A DNA stretch of 64,000 bases from Demequina flava (GTDB taxonomy: Bacteria > Actinomycetota > Actinomycetes > Actinomycetales > Demequinaceae). The stretch lies in assembly GCF_000975035.1 (NCBI RefSeq), contig NZ_BBRA01000002.1, positions 493,862 to 557,861 of the forward strand, read 5' to 3'. Shown here one piece after another: positions 24,620-33,953 of the stretch. The position numbers were made by a program, and so were the translations under genes. The notes beneath the pieces are model-generated. The model was not told where the DNA came from, ran no database searches, and saw only the letters and a list, made by a program, of their open reading frames with translations. Each line of letters starts with the position of its first letter. The first letter of the stretch is position 1.

Positions 24620-27181
24620 TTACTTCTCCGATCCGGCAGCGGCGAGCTCGGCTCGCTCGGCGGGTGTCGCGGGGCGGCGCTGGCCGCGCTCCTCGACATA
24701 CATGAGGGTGGGGTCTGCCTGGTCGGGGGCGTTCACGAAGCTCGTGAACTGAGACAGCCTCTTGGGGTCACTCAGCACGGCCTTCCACTCGTCCTCGTAG
24801 GTGTCGATGTGGTGGGTCATGTGCTCGTCGAGGTCGGCGCAAATGCCGAGGGAGTCGTTGAGGATGACGTCCCTGATCGCGTCGAGTCCGCCCTCATATT
24901 CCTCTTGCCATGGCGCGGTGCGCTGCAGGCGGTCAGCGGTGCGGATGTAGAGCATCAGGTAGCGGTCGATTACCTGGAAGACGGTGTCCTCGTCGACGTC
25001 CTCTGCGAGGAGCTGTGCGTGCTTGGGCGTGAATCCGCCGTTGCCGCCCACGTAGACGTTCCAGCCCTTCTCGGTGGCGATGACGCCCACGTCCTTGCCG
25101 CGCGCCTCGGCACACTCGCGTGCACAACCGGAAACGCCCACCTTGATCTTGTGAGGGCTTCGCAGTCCGCGGTAGCGAAGTTCGAGCTTGATGGCCATGC
25201 CCGCAGAGTCTTGGACGCCGTAGCGGCACCAGGACGATCCCACGCAGGATTTCACGGTGCGCAGGGACTTGCCGTAGGCGTGTCCGGACTCCATGCCGGC
25301 ATCCACCAGCCGCTGCCAGATCTCAGGCAGTTGCTCGAGGCGGGCGCCGAACAGGTCAATGCGCTGACCGCCCGTGATCTTTGTGTACAGGCCGTAGTCC
25401 TGCGCAACCTCCGCGATCACCATGAGCTTGTCCGGAGTGATTTCGCCGCCGGGGATGCGTGGGACCACCGAGTAGGTGCCGTCTTTCTGGACGTTCGCCA
25501 TGAAGCGGTCGTTGGTGTCCTGGAGTGCGGCGCGGTCGTCGGCGAGGACGTGACCGTTGTAGATCGAGGCCAGAATCGAGCCCACGGTGGGCTTGCAGAT
25601 GTCGCAACCGTGCCCGGAACCGAAGCGCTCGATGATGTCGGTGAAGGTCGTCAGTCCCGCCACCTGGATGGCGCTGAAGAGCGAGGCGCGCGACATCGCG
25701 AAGTGCTCGCACAGTGCCTCGGAAACCTCGATGCCAGACTTCTCGAGTTCGGTATTGAGGATCTTCTTCACCAGCGGCAGGCACGAGCCGCAGGCAGTGC
25801 CGGCCTTGGTGTGCGACTTGAGTTCGCCGAGGTCGTGAATGCCGTCCTCGTTGACTGCGTGGCGAATGGATCCTGCCGTGACGTTATTGCACGAGCACAC
25901 GTTGGCGGCGTCGGGCAGTTCGACGTCTGGCCGTTCTGCCTGTCCTTCGGGAAGGATCCAGCTGGACGGGTCGCCGGGCAGCTCGGCTCCCACCATGGGT
26001 CGCAGGGTCGCGTATGCGGAGGCGTCTCCGACGAACATGCCGCCCAGCAGAACGGACGCGTCGTCGGTCATGACGAGCTTCTTGTACGCGCCAGAGAACG
26101 GGTCGGAGTAGACCACTTCGAGCGCACCGGGCGTCGTCGCGAACGCGTCGCCGAAGGAGGCGACGTCGACGCCCAGCAACTTGAGCTTGGTTGCGGTGTC
26201 CGCGCCGAAGTAGACCTCCGCACGGCCCAACAGCCGGTGAGCGGTGACGTCCGCCATCGTGTTTCCCGGCGCAATGAGGCCAATCGACATGAAGCCGTCA
26301 GCGGAGGCAGCGGCGCATTCGCCGATTGCCGACACGTGCGGGTCCTCCGTGCGGCAAGCATCATCGACAACGACCCCACCGCGCTCCCCCACCTGCAGTT
26401 CGGCGGCACGGGCGAGGTCGTCACGGGGACGGATGCCGGTGGCGAAGACCACGACATCCACGAGTTGTTCGCCGCCGTTGGAGAACTTCAAGGTGCCAAC
26501 GTTTCCGTCCGCGTCAGCGACAACTTCACTCGTCGCGACGCCACACTTGACCTGGACCCCCAGGCGCTGGATCAGCGACTTCAGGGCCTCGCCGCCGGAG
26601 TCATCCACCTGCAGCGCCATGAGACGGTTCGCGAACTCGACCACCGTCGCGGTGGCACCCATGCTCTGGAGGGCGCCCGCGGCCTCGAGCCCCAAGAGTC
26701 CGCCACCAATGACGGCACCGCGCACGGGCCGCCCCACGATGGCCTGCTTGGCTCGCACCCAATCCCGCAGCTGCGCAACGTCGTCAAGGGTGCGGTACAT
26801 GAACACCCCGGGAAGGTCGACGCCAGGCACGGGCGGCGCCCACGCGGAGGAACCGGTGGCGAGCACAAGTTCGTCGTAGGACCGCTGCGATCCATCGTCG
26901 AGCGTCACGGTCTGGGCATCGCGATCGATCGCCGCGACGCGGGTTGAACTGTGGAGGGTGACGTTGGGGTCGTCCCAGAGGTCTTGTGAACCCAGGAGGA
27001 GTTCCTCGGGTCCAGCCTTGGCGAAGAAACTCGTCAGTGCGACGCGGTCATACGGCGCGTACTGCTCTTCTCCGTAGACCTCGATCTCGTAGCGCCCGTC
27101 GGTGTCATCCGCGCGCAGGGACTGTACGAATCGTTGGGCAACCATGCCCGCTCCGACGACGACAACTCGCTTCGCACCCAT
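24620..27181 (-). CDS. nirB: Nitrite reductase (NADH) large subunit, copy 1
   Basis: 853 residues, reducing nitrite to ammonium. FAD site VVVVGAGMVAQRFV at the N-terminus; NAD site GAVIGGGLLGLEAAGAL near 147. A BFD-like 2Fe-2S domain has CSCNNVTAGSI and TACGSCLPLVKKI; GHGCDICKPTVGSILASIYN follows. The sulfite/nitrite reductase core has CVGSSWCRYGVQDSAG and VGVSGCARECAEARGKDVG for the 4Fe-4S/siroheme centre. The start at 27181 is fixed by GGGAGGAGG. It has its own 128-base upstream gap after nirD2, so it may have its own promoter. It closely resembles nirB2, most strongly in the catalytic half. Confidence 0.95.
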   Translation of the reverse strand: MGAKRVVVVGAGMVAQRFVQSLRADDTDGRYEIEVYGEEQYAPYDRVALTSFFAKAGPEELLLGSQDLWDDPNVTLHSSTRVAAIDRDAQTVTLDDGSQRSYDELVLATGSSAWAPPVPGVDLPGVFMYRTLDDVAQLRDWVRAKQAIVGRPVRGAVIGGGLLGLEAAGALQSMGATATVVEFANRLMALQVDDSGGEALKSLIQRLGVQVKCGVATSEVVADADGNVGTLKFSNGGEQLVDVVVFATGIRPRDDLARAAELQVGERGGVVVDDACRTEDPHVSAIGECAAASADGFMSIGLIAPGNTMADVTAHRLLGRAEVYFGADTATKLKLLGVDVASFGDAFATTPGALEVVYSDPFSGAYKKLVMTDDASVLLGGMFVGDASAYATLRPMVGAELPGDPSSWILPEGQAERPDVELPDAANVCSCNNVTAGSIRHAVNEDGIHDLGELKSHTKAGTACGSCLPLVKKILNTELEKSGIEVSEALCEHFAMSRASLFSAIQVAGLTTFTDIIERFGSGHGCDICKPTVGSILASIYNGHVLADDRAALQDTNDRFMANVQKDGTYSVVPRIPGGEITPDKLMVIAEVAQDYGLYTKITGGQRIDLFGARLEQLPEIWQRLVDAGMESGHAYGKSLRTVKSCVGSSWCRYGVQDSAGMAIKLELRYRGLRSPHKIKVGVSGCARECAEARGKDVGVIATEKGWNVYVGGNGGFTPKHAQLLAEDVDEDTVFQVIDRYLMLYIRTADRLQRTAPWQEEYEGGLDAIRDVILNDSLGICADLDEHMTHHIDTYEDEWKAVLSDPKRLSQFTSFVNAPDQADPTLMYVEERGQRRPATPAERAELAAAGSEK

Positions 27182-27224
27182 GGTGCGCCTCCTCCCCTGG
27201 CGCCCGCACGCATCGGCCCTTGCG

Positions 27225-27238
27225 GCGGCGTACGCCGC
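27225..27238. promoter_or_regulatory. Palindrome in the nirD2-nirB1 gap
   Basis: GCGGCGTACGCCGC is a perfect 14-base palindrome in the 128-base gap between the two nirBD pairs. On the minus strand TTCCTACACTCG upstream of it contains a TACACT that could be a -10 for nirB1. The gap also holds a GCATCGGCC copy at 27210-27218. The palindrome may be an operator or a short hairpin. Confidence 0.35.
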
Positions 27239-27309
27239 GCGGCCCTCGCGCGTCACCCAAGTACTTCGAGTGTAGGAAGCACCCGTGGCCACGAACCATG
27301 ACTTTGTCC

Positions 27310-27717
27310 CTAGTGCGAGTCCGAAATGTCGACCCAAACCTCGCCGGATTCCACCCAGGCGCGATACACCCGCAGGCGCCCTTCCAAGCCCGGCTGCGGC
27401 TCCTTGTCCATCGTCGCCAAGCAGGCGCCGGTCAGCAAGGAGAACACCTGCTTGTAAATCGGCGAGGCGATGGTCGGTTCGTCGGCCCGTGAGCCCGTGA
27501 TGCCGCGACTCATGACCGACGCCCCGGAGAACGGGCACAGGTTCTGCACCGCGTGGACGGAGCCGTCATCGAGCAAGAAAACCGCCACCTGAACACCGTC
27601 GACGAGCGCTGCGACACCTAGGTCGGGGGTGAGCCGGTCGAGGGCGCAGACTCGCGTGGGATGGGGGTCGGCGAGTGCGGTGCGCTCGGTGGAATGGGCC
27701 GATGCTGTGGTCGTCAT
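27310..27717 (-). CDS. nirD: Nitrite reductase (NADH) small subunit, copy 2
   Basis: 135 residues from the ATG at 27717, which overlaps the nirB2 stop. It shares NLCPFSGASVMSRGITGSRA, PTIASPIYKQVFSL and the CLATMDK segment with NirD1, but has a longer N-terminal leader (TTTASAHSTERTALADPHPT) and a different C-terminus (YRAWVESGEVWVDISDSH). It is the matching small subunit of NirB2. The two NirD copies therefore differ at their ends and agree in the core. Confidence 0.93.
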   Translation of the reverse strand: MTTTASAHSTERTALADPHPTRVCALDRLTPDLGVAALVDGVQVAVFLLDDGSVHAVQNLCPFSGASVMSRGITGSRADEPTIASPIYKQVFSLLTGACLATMDKEPQPGLEGRLRVYRAWVESGEVWVDISDSH

Positions 27718-30287
27718 GAGTGAACCTCCAAGCGGGTGGGGGCAATGAGGACCGCGCCAGAGTCGCGCTCCTCTGTGGTGGCGGGGCGGCGCTGGCCGCG
27801 CTGCTCCACATATGCCAGGGATGGGTCTGGCTCTTCGGGAGCATTGACGAAGCTGGTGAACTGAGCGAGGCGCTCGGGGTCGTTCAGTACGGCCTTCCAC
27901 TCGTCTTCGTAGGAGTCCACGTGACGGGCCATGTGCTCGTCGAGGTCAGCGCAGATGCCGAGCGAGTCGTCGACGACGATCTCGCGAATCGCGTCGAGGC
28001 CTCCCTCGAACTCTTCCTGCCATGGCGCTGTGCGCTGCAAGCGATCAGCGGTGCGAATGTAGAACATCAGGTAGCGGTCGATCACCTTGAAGACCATGTC
28101 GTCGTCAACGTCCTCGACCAGCAGCTGTGCGTGCTTGGGCGTGAAGCCGCCGTTGCCGCCTACGTAGACGTTCCAGCCGTTGTCGGTGGCGATGACGCCC
28201 ACATCCTTGCCACGGGCCTCCGCGCATTCGCGGGCGCAGCCGGACACTCCCAACTTGAGCTTGTGGGGGCTGCGCAGTCCGCGGTAGCGGAGCTCCAGCG
28301 CGATCGCCATGCCGACCGAGTCCTGGACACCGAAGCGGCACCATGTGGAACCGACGCACGACTTCACGGTGCGCAGGCTCTTGCCGTAGGCGTGCCCGGA
28401 CTCCATGCCGGCGTCCACCAGCCGCGTCCAGATCCCGGGGAGCTGGTCCAGGCGTGCACCGAAGAGGTCGATGCGCTGTCCGCCCGTGATCTTTGTGTAC
28501 AGGCCGTACTCCTTGGCGATTTCGCCGATCAGGATGAGGTGTTCGGGAAGGATCTCGCCGCCAGGCACACGTGGCACCACCGAGTAGGTGCCGTCCTTCT
28601 GCATGTTCGCCATGACGCGGTCGTTGGTGTCCTGTAGCGCCGCGCGATCCTGAGCGAGCACGTGCTCGTTGTACAGGCTCGCAAGGATCGACCCCACGGT
28701 CGGCTTGCAGATGTCGCAGCCGCGCCCCGAGCCGTGGCGTTCGATGATCTCGGAGAACGTGCGCAGTTCGCTGACCTGGATCGCGTTGAACAACTGCGAG
28801 CGCGACATGTCGAAGTGCTCGCACAGCGCGTTCGACAGTTCCACACCGGACTTCTCGAGTTCGGTGCCCACAATCTTCTTCACCAAGGGCAGGCAGGATC
28901 CACAGGAGGTTCCTGCCTTGGTGCAGGCCTTCACGCCGGCGAGGTCCGTGCAACCGTCATCGGTAACGGCCGACCGAATCGAGCCCGCAGTGACGTTGTT
29001 GCACGAGCACACGCCCGCCTCATCGGGCAGCTCGACGTTGGGGCGCTCGATTGCCCCCTCAGGCAATAGCCATCCGGCGGGGTCGCCGCCCAGTTCGGCT
29101 CCCACCAGCGGGCGCAGCGAGGCGTAGGCCGAGGCATCGCCCACGAGGATTCCGCCCAGGAGGGTACGGGCGTCGTCGGTCACCACGAGCTTCTTGTACA
29201 CACCGGCAACGGGGTCGGCATACGTGAGCTCAAGCGCTCCCGGGGTCGTCGCGAAGGCGTCACCGAAGGAGGCGACGTCGACACCCAGCAGCTTCAGCTT
29301 CGCCGACGTGTCGGCTCCGGGGAACGTCGAGTCGCCACCGAGCAGGCGGTCCACAGCGATCTCCGCCATGGTGTTTCCCGGTGCGATGAGGCCGATGCAG
29401 GCTCCCTGAATGCACGCGACCTCGCCGATGGCGGAAACGTGGGGGTCATCGGTGAGGCAGGTGTCGTCGACGACGATGCCGCCACGCTCCCCGATCATCA
29501 TGCCGGATTCGCGACCCAACTCATCGCGCGGCCGCACGCCCGTCGCGAAGACCACGACATCGGCCAGTTGCTCGGCCTTGTCGGCGAACACGAGGCGCCC
29601 GACCTTGCCGGTCTTGTCCGGCTTGATAGCCTGCGTGGCGGTGTTGCACTTGACCGCGACACCGAGCTGCTCAATCAGGCGGGTCAGCGCCCGGCCGCCG
29701 CCCTCATCGACCTGCAGGTTCATCAAGCGGTCAACAAACTGGATCACAGTGGAATGCGCGCCGAGCTCCTGGAGAGCTCCCGCAGCCTCAAGCCCCAGCA
29801 GGCCACCACCAATGACCGCGCCGCGAACCGGCCGGCCCAGGTCCTTGCGTCGCTGCTCCACAAAGATGCGCAGCGCCGCGACATCGTCAATAGTGCGGTA
29901 CACGAACACGCCGGGAAGGTCAGCGCCCTCGGTGGGTGGAGTCCAGGCGTAAGAGCCGGTCGCCATCACGAGGTGGTCGTACACATAGGTCACGCCGTGC
30001 ACGTCCGTGACGACCCGGTTCTCGCGGTCGATCTCCACGACGCGCGCATCCCGCTCGAGGCGGACCAAGGGGTCCTCCCACAGCTGAGGCTCGCCCAGCG
30101 CGAGGTCCTCAGGGTCACGTCCGGTGAAGTACGAGGTCAGCGCCACTCGGTCGTACGGCGCGCGCGGCTCTTCCGCCAGCACCGTCACCCGGTACCGGTT
30201 GTCCCCGTCGCGAGCGCGCAACGCCTCGACGAAGCGGTGCGCCACCATGCCGCCGCCGACAACAACGATGTGTTCCTGTGCAGTCAT
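27714..30287 (-). CDS. nirB: Nitrite reductase (NADH) large subunit, copy 2
   Basis: 857 residues from the ATG at 30287, where AAGGA is about 7 bases upstream; an ATG at 30293 overlaps the upstream stop and is a close alternative. It shows the same domain order as copy 1: FAD site IVVVGGGMVAHRFV, NAD site GAVIGGGLLGLEAAGAL, CSCNNVTAGSIRSAV with TSCGSCLPLVKKI, RGCDICKPTVGSILASLYN, CVGSTWCRFGVQDSVG and VSGCARECAEARGKDVG. It lies directly after the nitrate reductase genes, so this is the copy most tightly coupled to nitrate reduction. Confidence 0.95.
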   Translation of the reverse strand: MTAQEHIVVVGGGMVAHRFVEALRARDGDNRYRVTVLAEEPRAPYDRVALTSYFTGRDPEDLALGEPQLWEDPLVRLERDARVVEIDRENRVVTDVHGVTYVYDHLVMATGSYAWTPPTEGADLPGVFVYRTIDDVAALRIFVEQRRKDLGRPVRGAVIGGGLLGLEAAGALQELGAHSTVIQFVDRLMNLQVDEGGGRALTRLIEQLGVAVKCNTATQAIKPDKTGKVGRLVFADKAEQLADVVVFATGVRPRDELGRESGMMIGERGGIVVDDTCLTDDPHVSAIGEVACIQGACIGLIAPGNTMAEIAVDRLLGGDSTFPGADTSAKLKLLGVDVASFGDAFATTPGALELTYADPVAGVYKKLVVTDDARTLLGGILVGDASAYASLRPLVGAELGGDPAGWLLPEGAIERPNVELPDEAGVCSCNNVTAGSIRSAVTDDGCTDLAGVKACTKAGTSCGSCLPLVKKIVGTELEKSGVELSNALCEHFDMSRSQLFNAIQVSELRTFSEIIERHGSGRGCDICKPTVGSILASLYNEHVLAQDRAALQDTNDRVMANMQKDGTYSVVPRVPGGEILPEHLILIGEIAKEYGLYTKITGGQRIDLFGARLDQLPGIWTRLVDAGMESGHAYGKSLRTVKSCVGSTWCRFGVQDSVGMAIALELRYRGLRSPHKLKLGVSGCARECAEARGKDVGVIATDNGWNVYVGGNGGFTPKHAQLLVEDVDDDMVFKVIDRYLMFYIRTADRLQRTAPWQEEFEGGLDAIREIVVDDSLGICADLDEHMARHVDSYEDEWKAVLNDPERLAQFTSFVNAPEEPDPSLAYVEQRGQRRPATTEERDSGAVLIAPTRLEVHS

Positions 30288-30289
30288 GC

Positions 30290-31780
30290 TCATCCTTCCC
30301 CGTGTCCCGCGAGTGCGGGAACTTTGTCGCCCGAAGGCGCCTGGGCGGCGTCGCGGGACTGAATCAGTGCGGCCACCACGGAGCGGCAATCGCCGCATCC
30401 GGTTCCGGCCCGGGTGGCGCGGGCGACGTCGTCGACGCTCGCGCACCCGTCATCAATGGCGGAGCAAATGCGCCCCTTGGACACCGTGTTGCATTGGCAC
30501 ACGGTGTCGTCGTCTCCCAGTTGTGCGGGATCGGTGTTCACTGCCGCTGACGCCGCAGAGGCCAACGGCCGCACAATCAGGTGCGCCGGATCCGGCGGCA
30601 CCGGAGTCATGCGCGAGTACATGGCCGACAGTTCCGCAGCACACGCCTTGTCGCCAACGACCGTCGCGCCAACCAGCAGCCCGTGTGAGACCACGACCTC
30701 GACGAAGCGCCCCACGGCCGGGTCCGAGATCCGCACGGCCCGCAGTTCCCGCTCGCCGTGATCAAACTTGCCCGACAGCCCCATGGTCACGAGGTCGAGC
30801 CCTTGCGCCTTGACGCGCACCACGTTGGTGAGGTCGTCGTCCGACTCACGACCGGCATCGGCCCGCCCCGTCCACAACGCAACCAGTCGTGAACCCTGGT
30901 CCCACCCCTGCGCCACCAACCCGGTGCCACCCTCGGGTGGCTGGGCGCAGTCGCCGATCGCGAAGACGCGGTCGTCCGCGGGGGATGCGAGCGCGTCGTC
31001 GACGACGATCCCGCGCTCGCAGGGCAGCCCGGCGCGGCGCGCCAGCGAGGTCGATGGCTGCGTGCCCGCACACATGACGAGGAGGTCGCACAACACTTGG
31101 GTGCCGTCGGTGAGCCGCACGGACTGCAATACGCCGCGACGGTCCAGCGCCTCAGCAACGGACGTCTCGGTGACGACGCGGACGCCAAGCTTTGCGAGAG
31201 AGCCGGTCGCGATGTTCGCCGCCGCGTCGCCGAGCTGGCGCTCCATCACGCGGCCCGAGTGATGCACCAGAGTGACGGCGATTCCCCGCGCGGCGAGCCC
31301 GGTGGCGACCTCAAGGCCAAGAACGCCCGCACCCAGCACGACCGCCCTGCGCGCCTTGGGGATGCGCTTCACGATTCCGGTCGCGTCAGCAAGATCCTTC
31401 AAGACGGTGACGCCCGGGATGAGACCGCGGTCGGTCGCGATGCCATGAATGTCCGGTACGCGTGCCTGCGACCCGGTGGCGAACACGAGGCGGTCGTAGC
31501 GGTGCACGTCGCCACGGGAGTCGGTCACAGTGCGGGCGTCGCGATCAATGTCGACTGCCGCGACACCATCAAGCACGCGGACGCGGTCCCCGGAGGCGGC
31601 GCTCATCGCGAGCATCGAGGGATCTGTCGCCCCTGCCACCACGCTCGACAGCAGCACGCGGTTGTATGGCCCAGTGGGTTCGCGTCCCAGGACCGTGACA
31701 TGTGCATGCTCATCGCTGGCGAGAAGGTCCTCGACAAACTGAGAGCCGACCATGCCGTGGCCAATCACGATGACGTTCAC
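30290..31780 (-). CDS. FAD-dependent nitrate reductase electron-transfer protein (NasB-like)
   Basis: 496 residues. It resembles the N-terminal half of NirB without the siroheme part. FAD site IVIGHGMVGSQFVEDLL, NAD site AVVLGAGVLGLEVATGLAA, FAD-binding DDRVFAIGDCAQPP, then a C-terminal BFD-like 2Fe-2S domain with CQCNTVSKGRICSAIDDG and AGTGCGDCRSVVAAL. It sits between narB and nirB2 with 4-base overlaps at both sides. Known homologs pass electrons from NAD(P)H to assimilatory nitrate reductase; that is the inferred role here. Confidence 0.85.
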   Translation of the reverse strand: MNVIVIGHGMVGSQFVEDLLASDEHAHVTVLGREPTGPYNRVLLSSVVAGATDPSMLAMSAASGDRVRVLDGVAAVDIDRDARTVTDSRGDVHRYDRLVFATGSQARVPDIHGIATDRGLIPGVTVLKDLADATGIVKRIPKARRAVVLGAGVLGLEVATGLAARGIAVTLVHHSGRVMERQLGDAAANIATGSLAKLGVRVVTETSVAEALDRRGVLQSVRLTDGTQVLCDLLVMCAGTQPSTSLARRAGLPCERGIVVDDALASPADDRVFAIGDCAQPPEGGTGLVAQGWDQGSRLVALWTGRADAGRESDDDLTNVVRVKAQGLDLVTMGLSGKFDHGERELRAVRISDPAVGRFVEVVVSHGLLVGATVVGDKACAAELSAMYSRMTPVPPDPAHLIVRPLASAASAAVNTDPAQLGDDDTVCQCNTVSKGRICSAIDDGCASVDDVARATRAGTGCGDCRSVVAALIQSRDAAQAPSGDKVPALAGHGEG

Positions 31781-33951
31781 AGTGCTGCTGCCTCCTCGGT
31801 GGTTCGCGCTGGCGCAATGTCCACGGCGGTGACCTTGAATTCGGGCATGCCACTGATGGGGTCGGTGGCGTCGTTGGTGAGCCTGTTCGCGCTTCCCACC
31901 CCCGGCCAGTGGAAGGGCATAAAGACGGTGTCGGGACGAATCGCTTCGCTAACGCGCACGGCCGCGAGCGCCTCCCCGCGGGCGGTGGTAAGCGCAGCAA
32001 TGTCGCCCTCGCGCAGCCCCAAGCGATCGGCAAGCACCGGGTGGAGTTCCACAAACGGCTCGGGCTGCGCGGCGTTGAGTTCGTCGACGCGGCGGGTCTG
32101 TGCGCCGCTTTGGTAGTGCTGCAGGACGCGGCCCGTGATGAGGTGCAGCGGTGCGTCGGCGCGTACGTCGTCTCGGGGTCCGTGGTGGTCGACCGCGATC
32201 ATGCGAGCGCGCCCGTCCGGAGTCGGAAATCCGTCGAGGAACACACGCGGCGTTCCTGGGTGGTCCGCGGCCGGGACGGGCCAGAACAGCTCCTCGCCCG
32301 CGTCGAGGCGCTCATAGGTGACACCCGCGTAGTCGGCCTTTCCTCCGGCCGATGCTCGGGTCAGTTCCATAAAGACTTCACCTGGGTCGGTGGAAAAGCC
32401 TGTCGGGGCTCCCAGCCGGGCGGCGAGTTCACGCAGGATCCACAGTTCGCTCTGCGCCTGACCAGGCGCGGCCACGGCTGCACGACGGCGAATGATGCGC
32501 CCCTCGAGGTTGGTCATGGTGCCGTCTTCCTCGGCCCACTGAGTAACAGGCAAGATGACGTCGGCCATGAGGGCGGTCTCGGACGGAACCATGTCGCACA
32601 CCACAAGCAGTTCGAGGCGGCTGAGTGCCGCTCGCACGCGATCTGCGTTGGGAGCGGACACCACCACGTTGGACCCGTGCACAAGCAAGCCCTGGGGGCT
32701 TCCCGGCTCGCCGAGCGTGGTCAGCAACTCCACCGCGGGGACTCCCGGACCGGGGAGGTCATCCGGGTCGATTCCCCACACCTGCGCCACGTGAGCACGG
32801 GCAGCCGGATCGGTGATCATTCGGTAACCGGGGAGCTGATCGGACTTCTGACCGTGCTCGCGACCCCCTTGGCCATTGCCCTGACCCGTGACGGGCCCAA
32901 AGCCTGAACCCTCGCGACCAATGAGCCCCAAGAGCAGAGCGACATTGATGGCAGCCGACACGCCGTCAGTGCCCTGCGAGGACTGTTCAAGGCCGCGCCC
33001 GGTGAGGACATACGCGCCACGGCCACCATGAGACGGTGACGCAGCCGCGAGGAGACGAGCAACAGAGCGAAGACCCTCGGCCGGGACTCCGCACACCTGT
33101 TCCGCGCGCTCGGGCCACCAGGCCGCGACGGAGCGACGGATATCGTCGAGGCCGTTGGTACGAGCATCAAGGTAGTCGCGGTCGGCGAGCCCCTCCGCGA
33201 GGATCACATGCGCAAGTGCCAGCAGGACCACAAGATCCGTCCCGGGCACCGGCGCCAAGTGCATGCCTTGGCCGTCCTTTGCCAGGCGCGCCGTTGCGGT
33301 CTCACGCGGGTCGATGACAATCAGCCCGCCGCGTTCGCGCGCTCCAGCCAAGTGCTGCACGAAGGGAGGCATCGTTGCCGCCATGTTCGATCCCACGACG
33401 ACCACAGCATCGGCCCCACCCAAATCACTGAGCGGGAATCCCAGTCCCCGGTCCATCCCCAGCGAGCGGTTGGAGACTGCGGCCGCGGACGACATGCAGA
33501 AACGCCCGTTGTAGTCGATGAATCGGGTCTTGAGGGCAATGCGGGCGAACTTGCCCAGCGCGTAAGCCTTCTCATTGGTGAGTCCCCCGCCGCCGAACAC
33601 GGCGATGCCGTCCGCGCCGCATCGGTCCTGGATTCCCCGAATGCCGTCGGCGACCAGATCGAGCGCCTCGTTCCAGTCCGCTTCCCGATAGCCGCCGTCG
33701 CTGCTGCGCACGAGCGGAGTCGTGATGCGGTCCTTGGCCCGTAGTACCTCTGCGGAGGTCCAGCCCTTTTGGCACAGCCCGCCCCGGTTCGTGGGGAACT
33801 CGCGGCCGGTCACCTCGAGAGGAAGCCGGCCAGCGGGTGTGGGCGCGAGCGACTGAGCGCACTGCAAAGCGCAGTACGGGCAGTGGCTCGCGACCGCGTC
33901 GCCCGAGGCGATGGCATGCCCGGGCGACGCGGTGCCGTGCGATGCGGGCAC
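31777..33951 (-). CDS. narB: Assimilatory nitrate reductase catalytic subunit
   Basis: 724 residues from the GTG at 33951, with another GTG at 33999 possible. It is a molybdopterin oxidoreductase of the NasA/NarB type. The N-terminal 4Fe-4S cluster uses HCPYCALQCAQS and GGLCQKGWTS. Moco-binding blocks include NGRFCMSSAAAVSNRSLGMD, ADAVVVVGSNMAATMPPFVQ, YVLTGRGLEQSSQGTDGVSA and LGLIGREGSGFGPVTGQGNG; the C-terminal dinucleotide domain has LITGRVLQHYQSGAQTRRV. No Tat signal peptide is present, so it is cytoplasmic. Electrons come from the FAD protein downstream; product nitrite feeds NirBD. Confidence 0.93.
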   Translation of the reverse strand: MPASHGTASPGHAIASGDAVASHCPYCALQCAQSLAPTPAGRLPLEVTGREFPTNRGGLCQKGWTSAEVLRAKDRITTPLVRSSDGGYREADWNEALDLVADGIRGIQDRCGADGIAVFGGGGLTNEKAYALGKFARIALKTRFIDYNGRFCMSSAAAVSNRSLGMDRGLGFPLSDLGGADAVVVVGSNMAATMPPFVQHLAGARERGGLIVIDPRETATARLAKDGQGMHLAPVPGTDLVVLLALAHVILAEGLADRDYLDARTNGLDDIRRSVAAWWPERAEQVCGVPAEGLRSVARLLAAASPSHGGRGAYVLTGRGLEQSSQGTDGVSAAINVALLLGLIGREGSGFGPVTGQGNGQGGREHGQKSDQLPGYRMITDPAARAHVAQVWGIDPDDLPGPGVPAVELLTTLGEPGSPQGLLVHGSNVVVSAPNADRVRAALSRLELLVVCDMVPSETALMADVILPVTQWAEEDGTMTNLEGRIIRRRAAVAAPGQAQSELWILRELAARLGAPTGFSTDPGEVFMELTRASAGGKADYAGVTYERLDAGEELFWPVPAADHPGTPRVFLDGFPTPDGRARMIAVDHHGPRDDVRADAPLHLITGRVLQHYQSGAQTRRVDELNAAQPEPFVELHPVLADRLGLREGDIAALTTARGEALAAVRVSEAIRPDTVFMPFHWPGVGSANRLTNDATDPISGMPEFKVTAVDIAPARTTEEAAAL

Positions 33952-33953
33952 GC

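Noticed and set aside
24620..30287. Assembly duplication of one nirBD pair
   Set aside because: The copies differ throughout, with different starts, ends and upstream genes, so they are real paralogs, not a duplicated contig piece.
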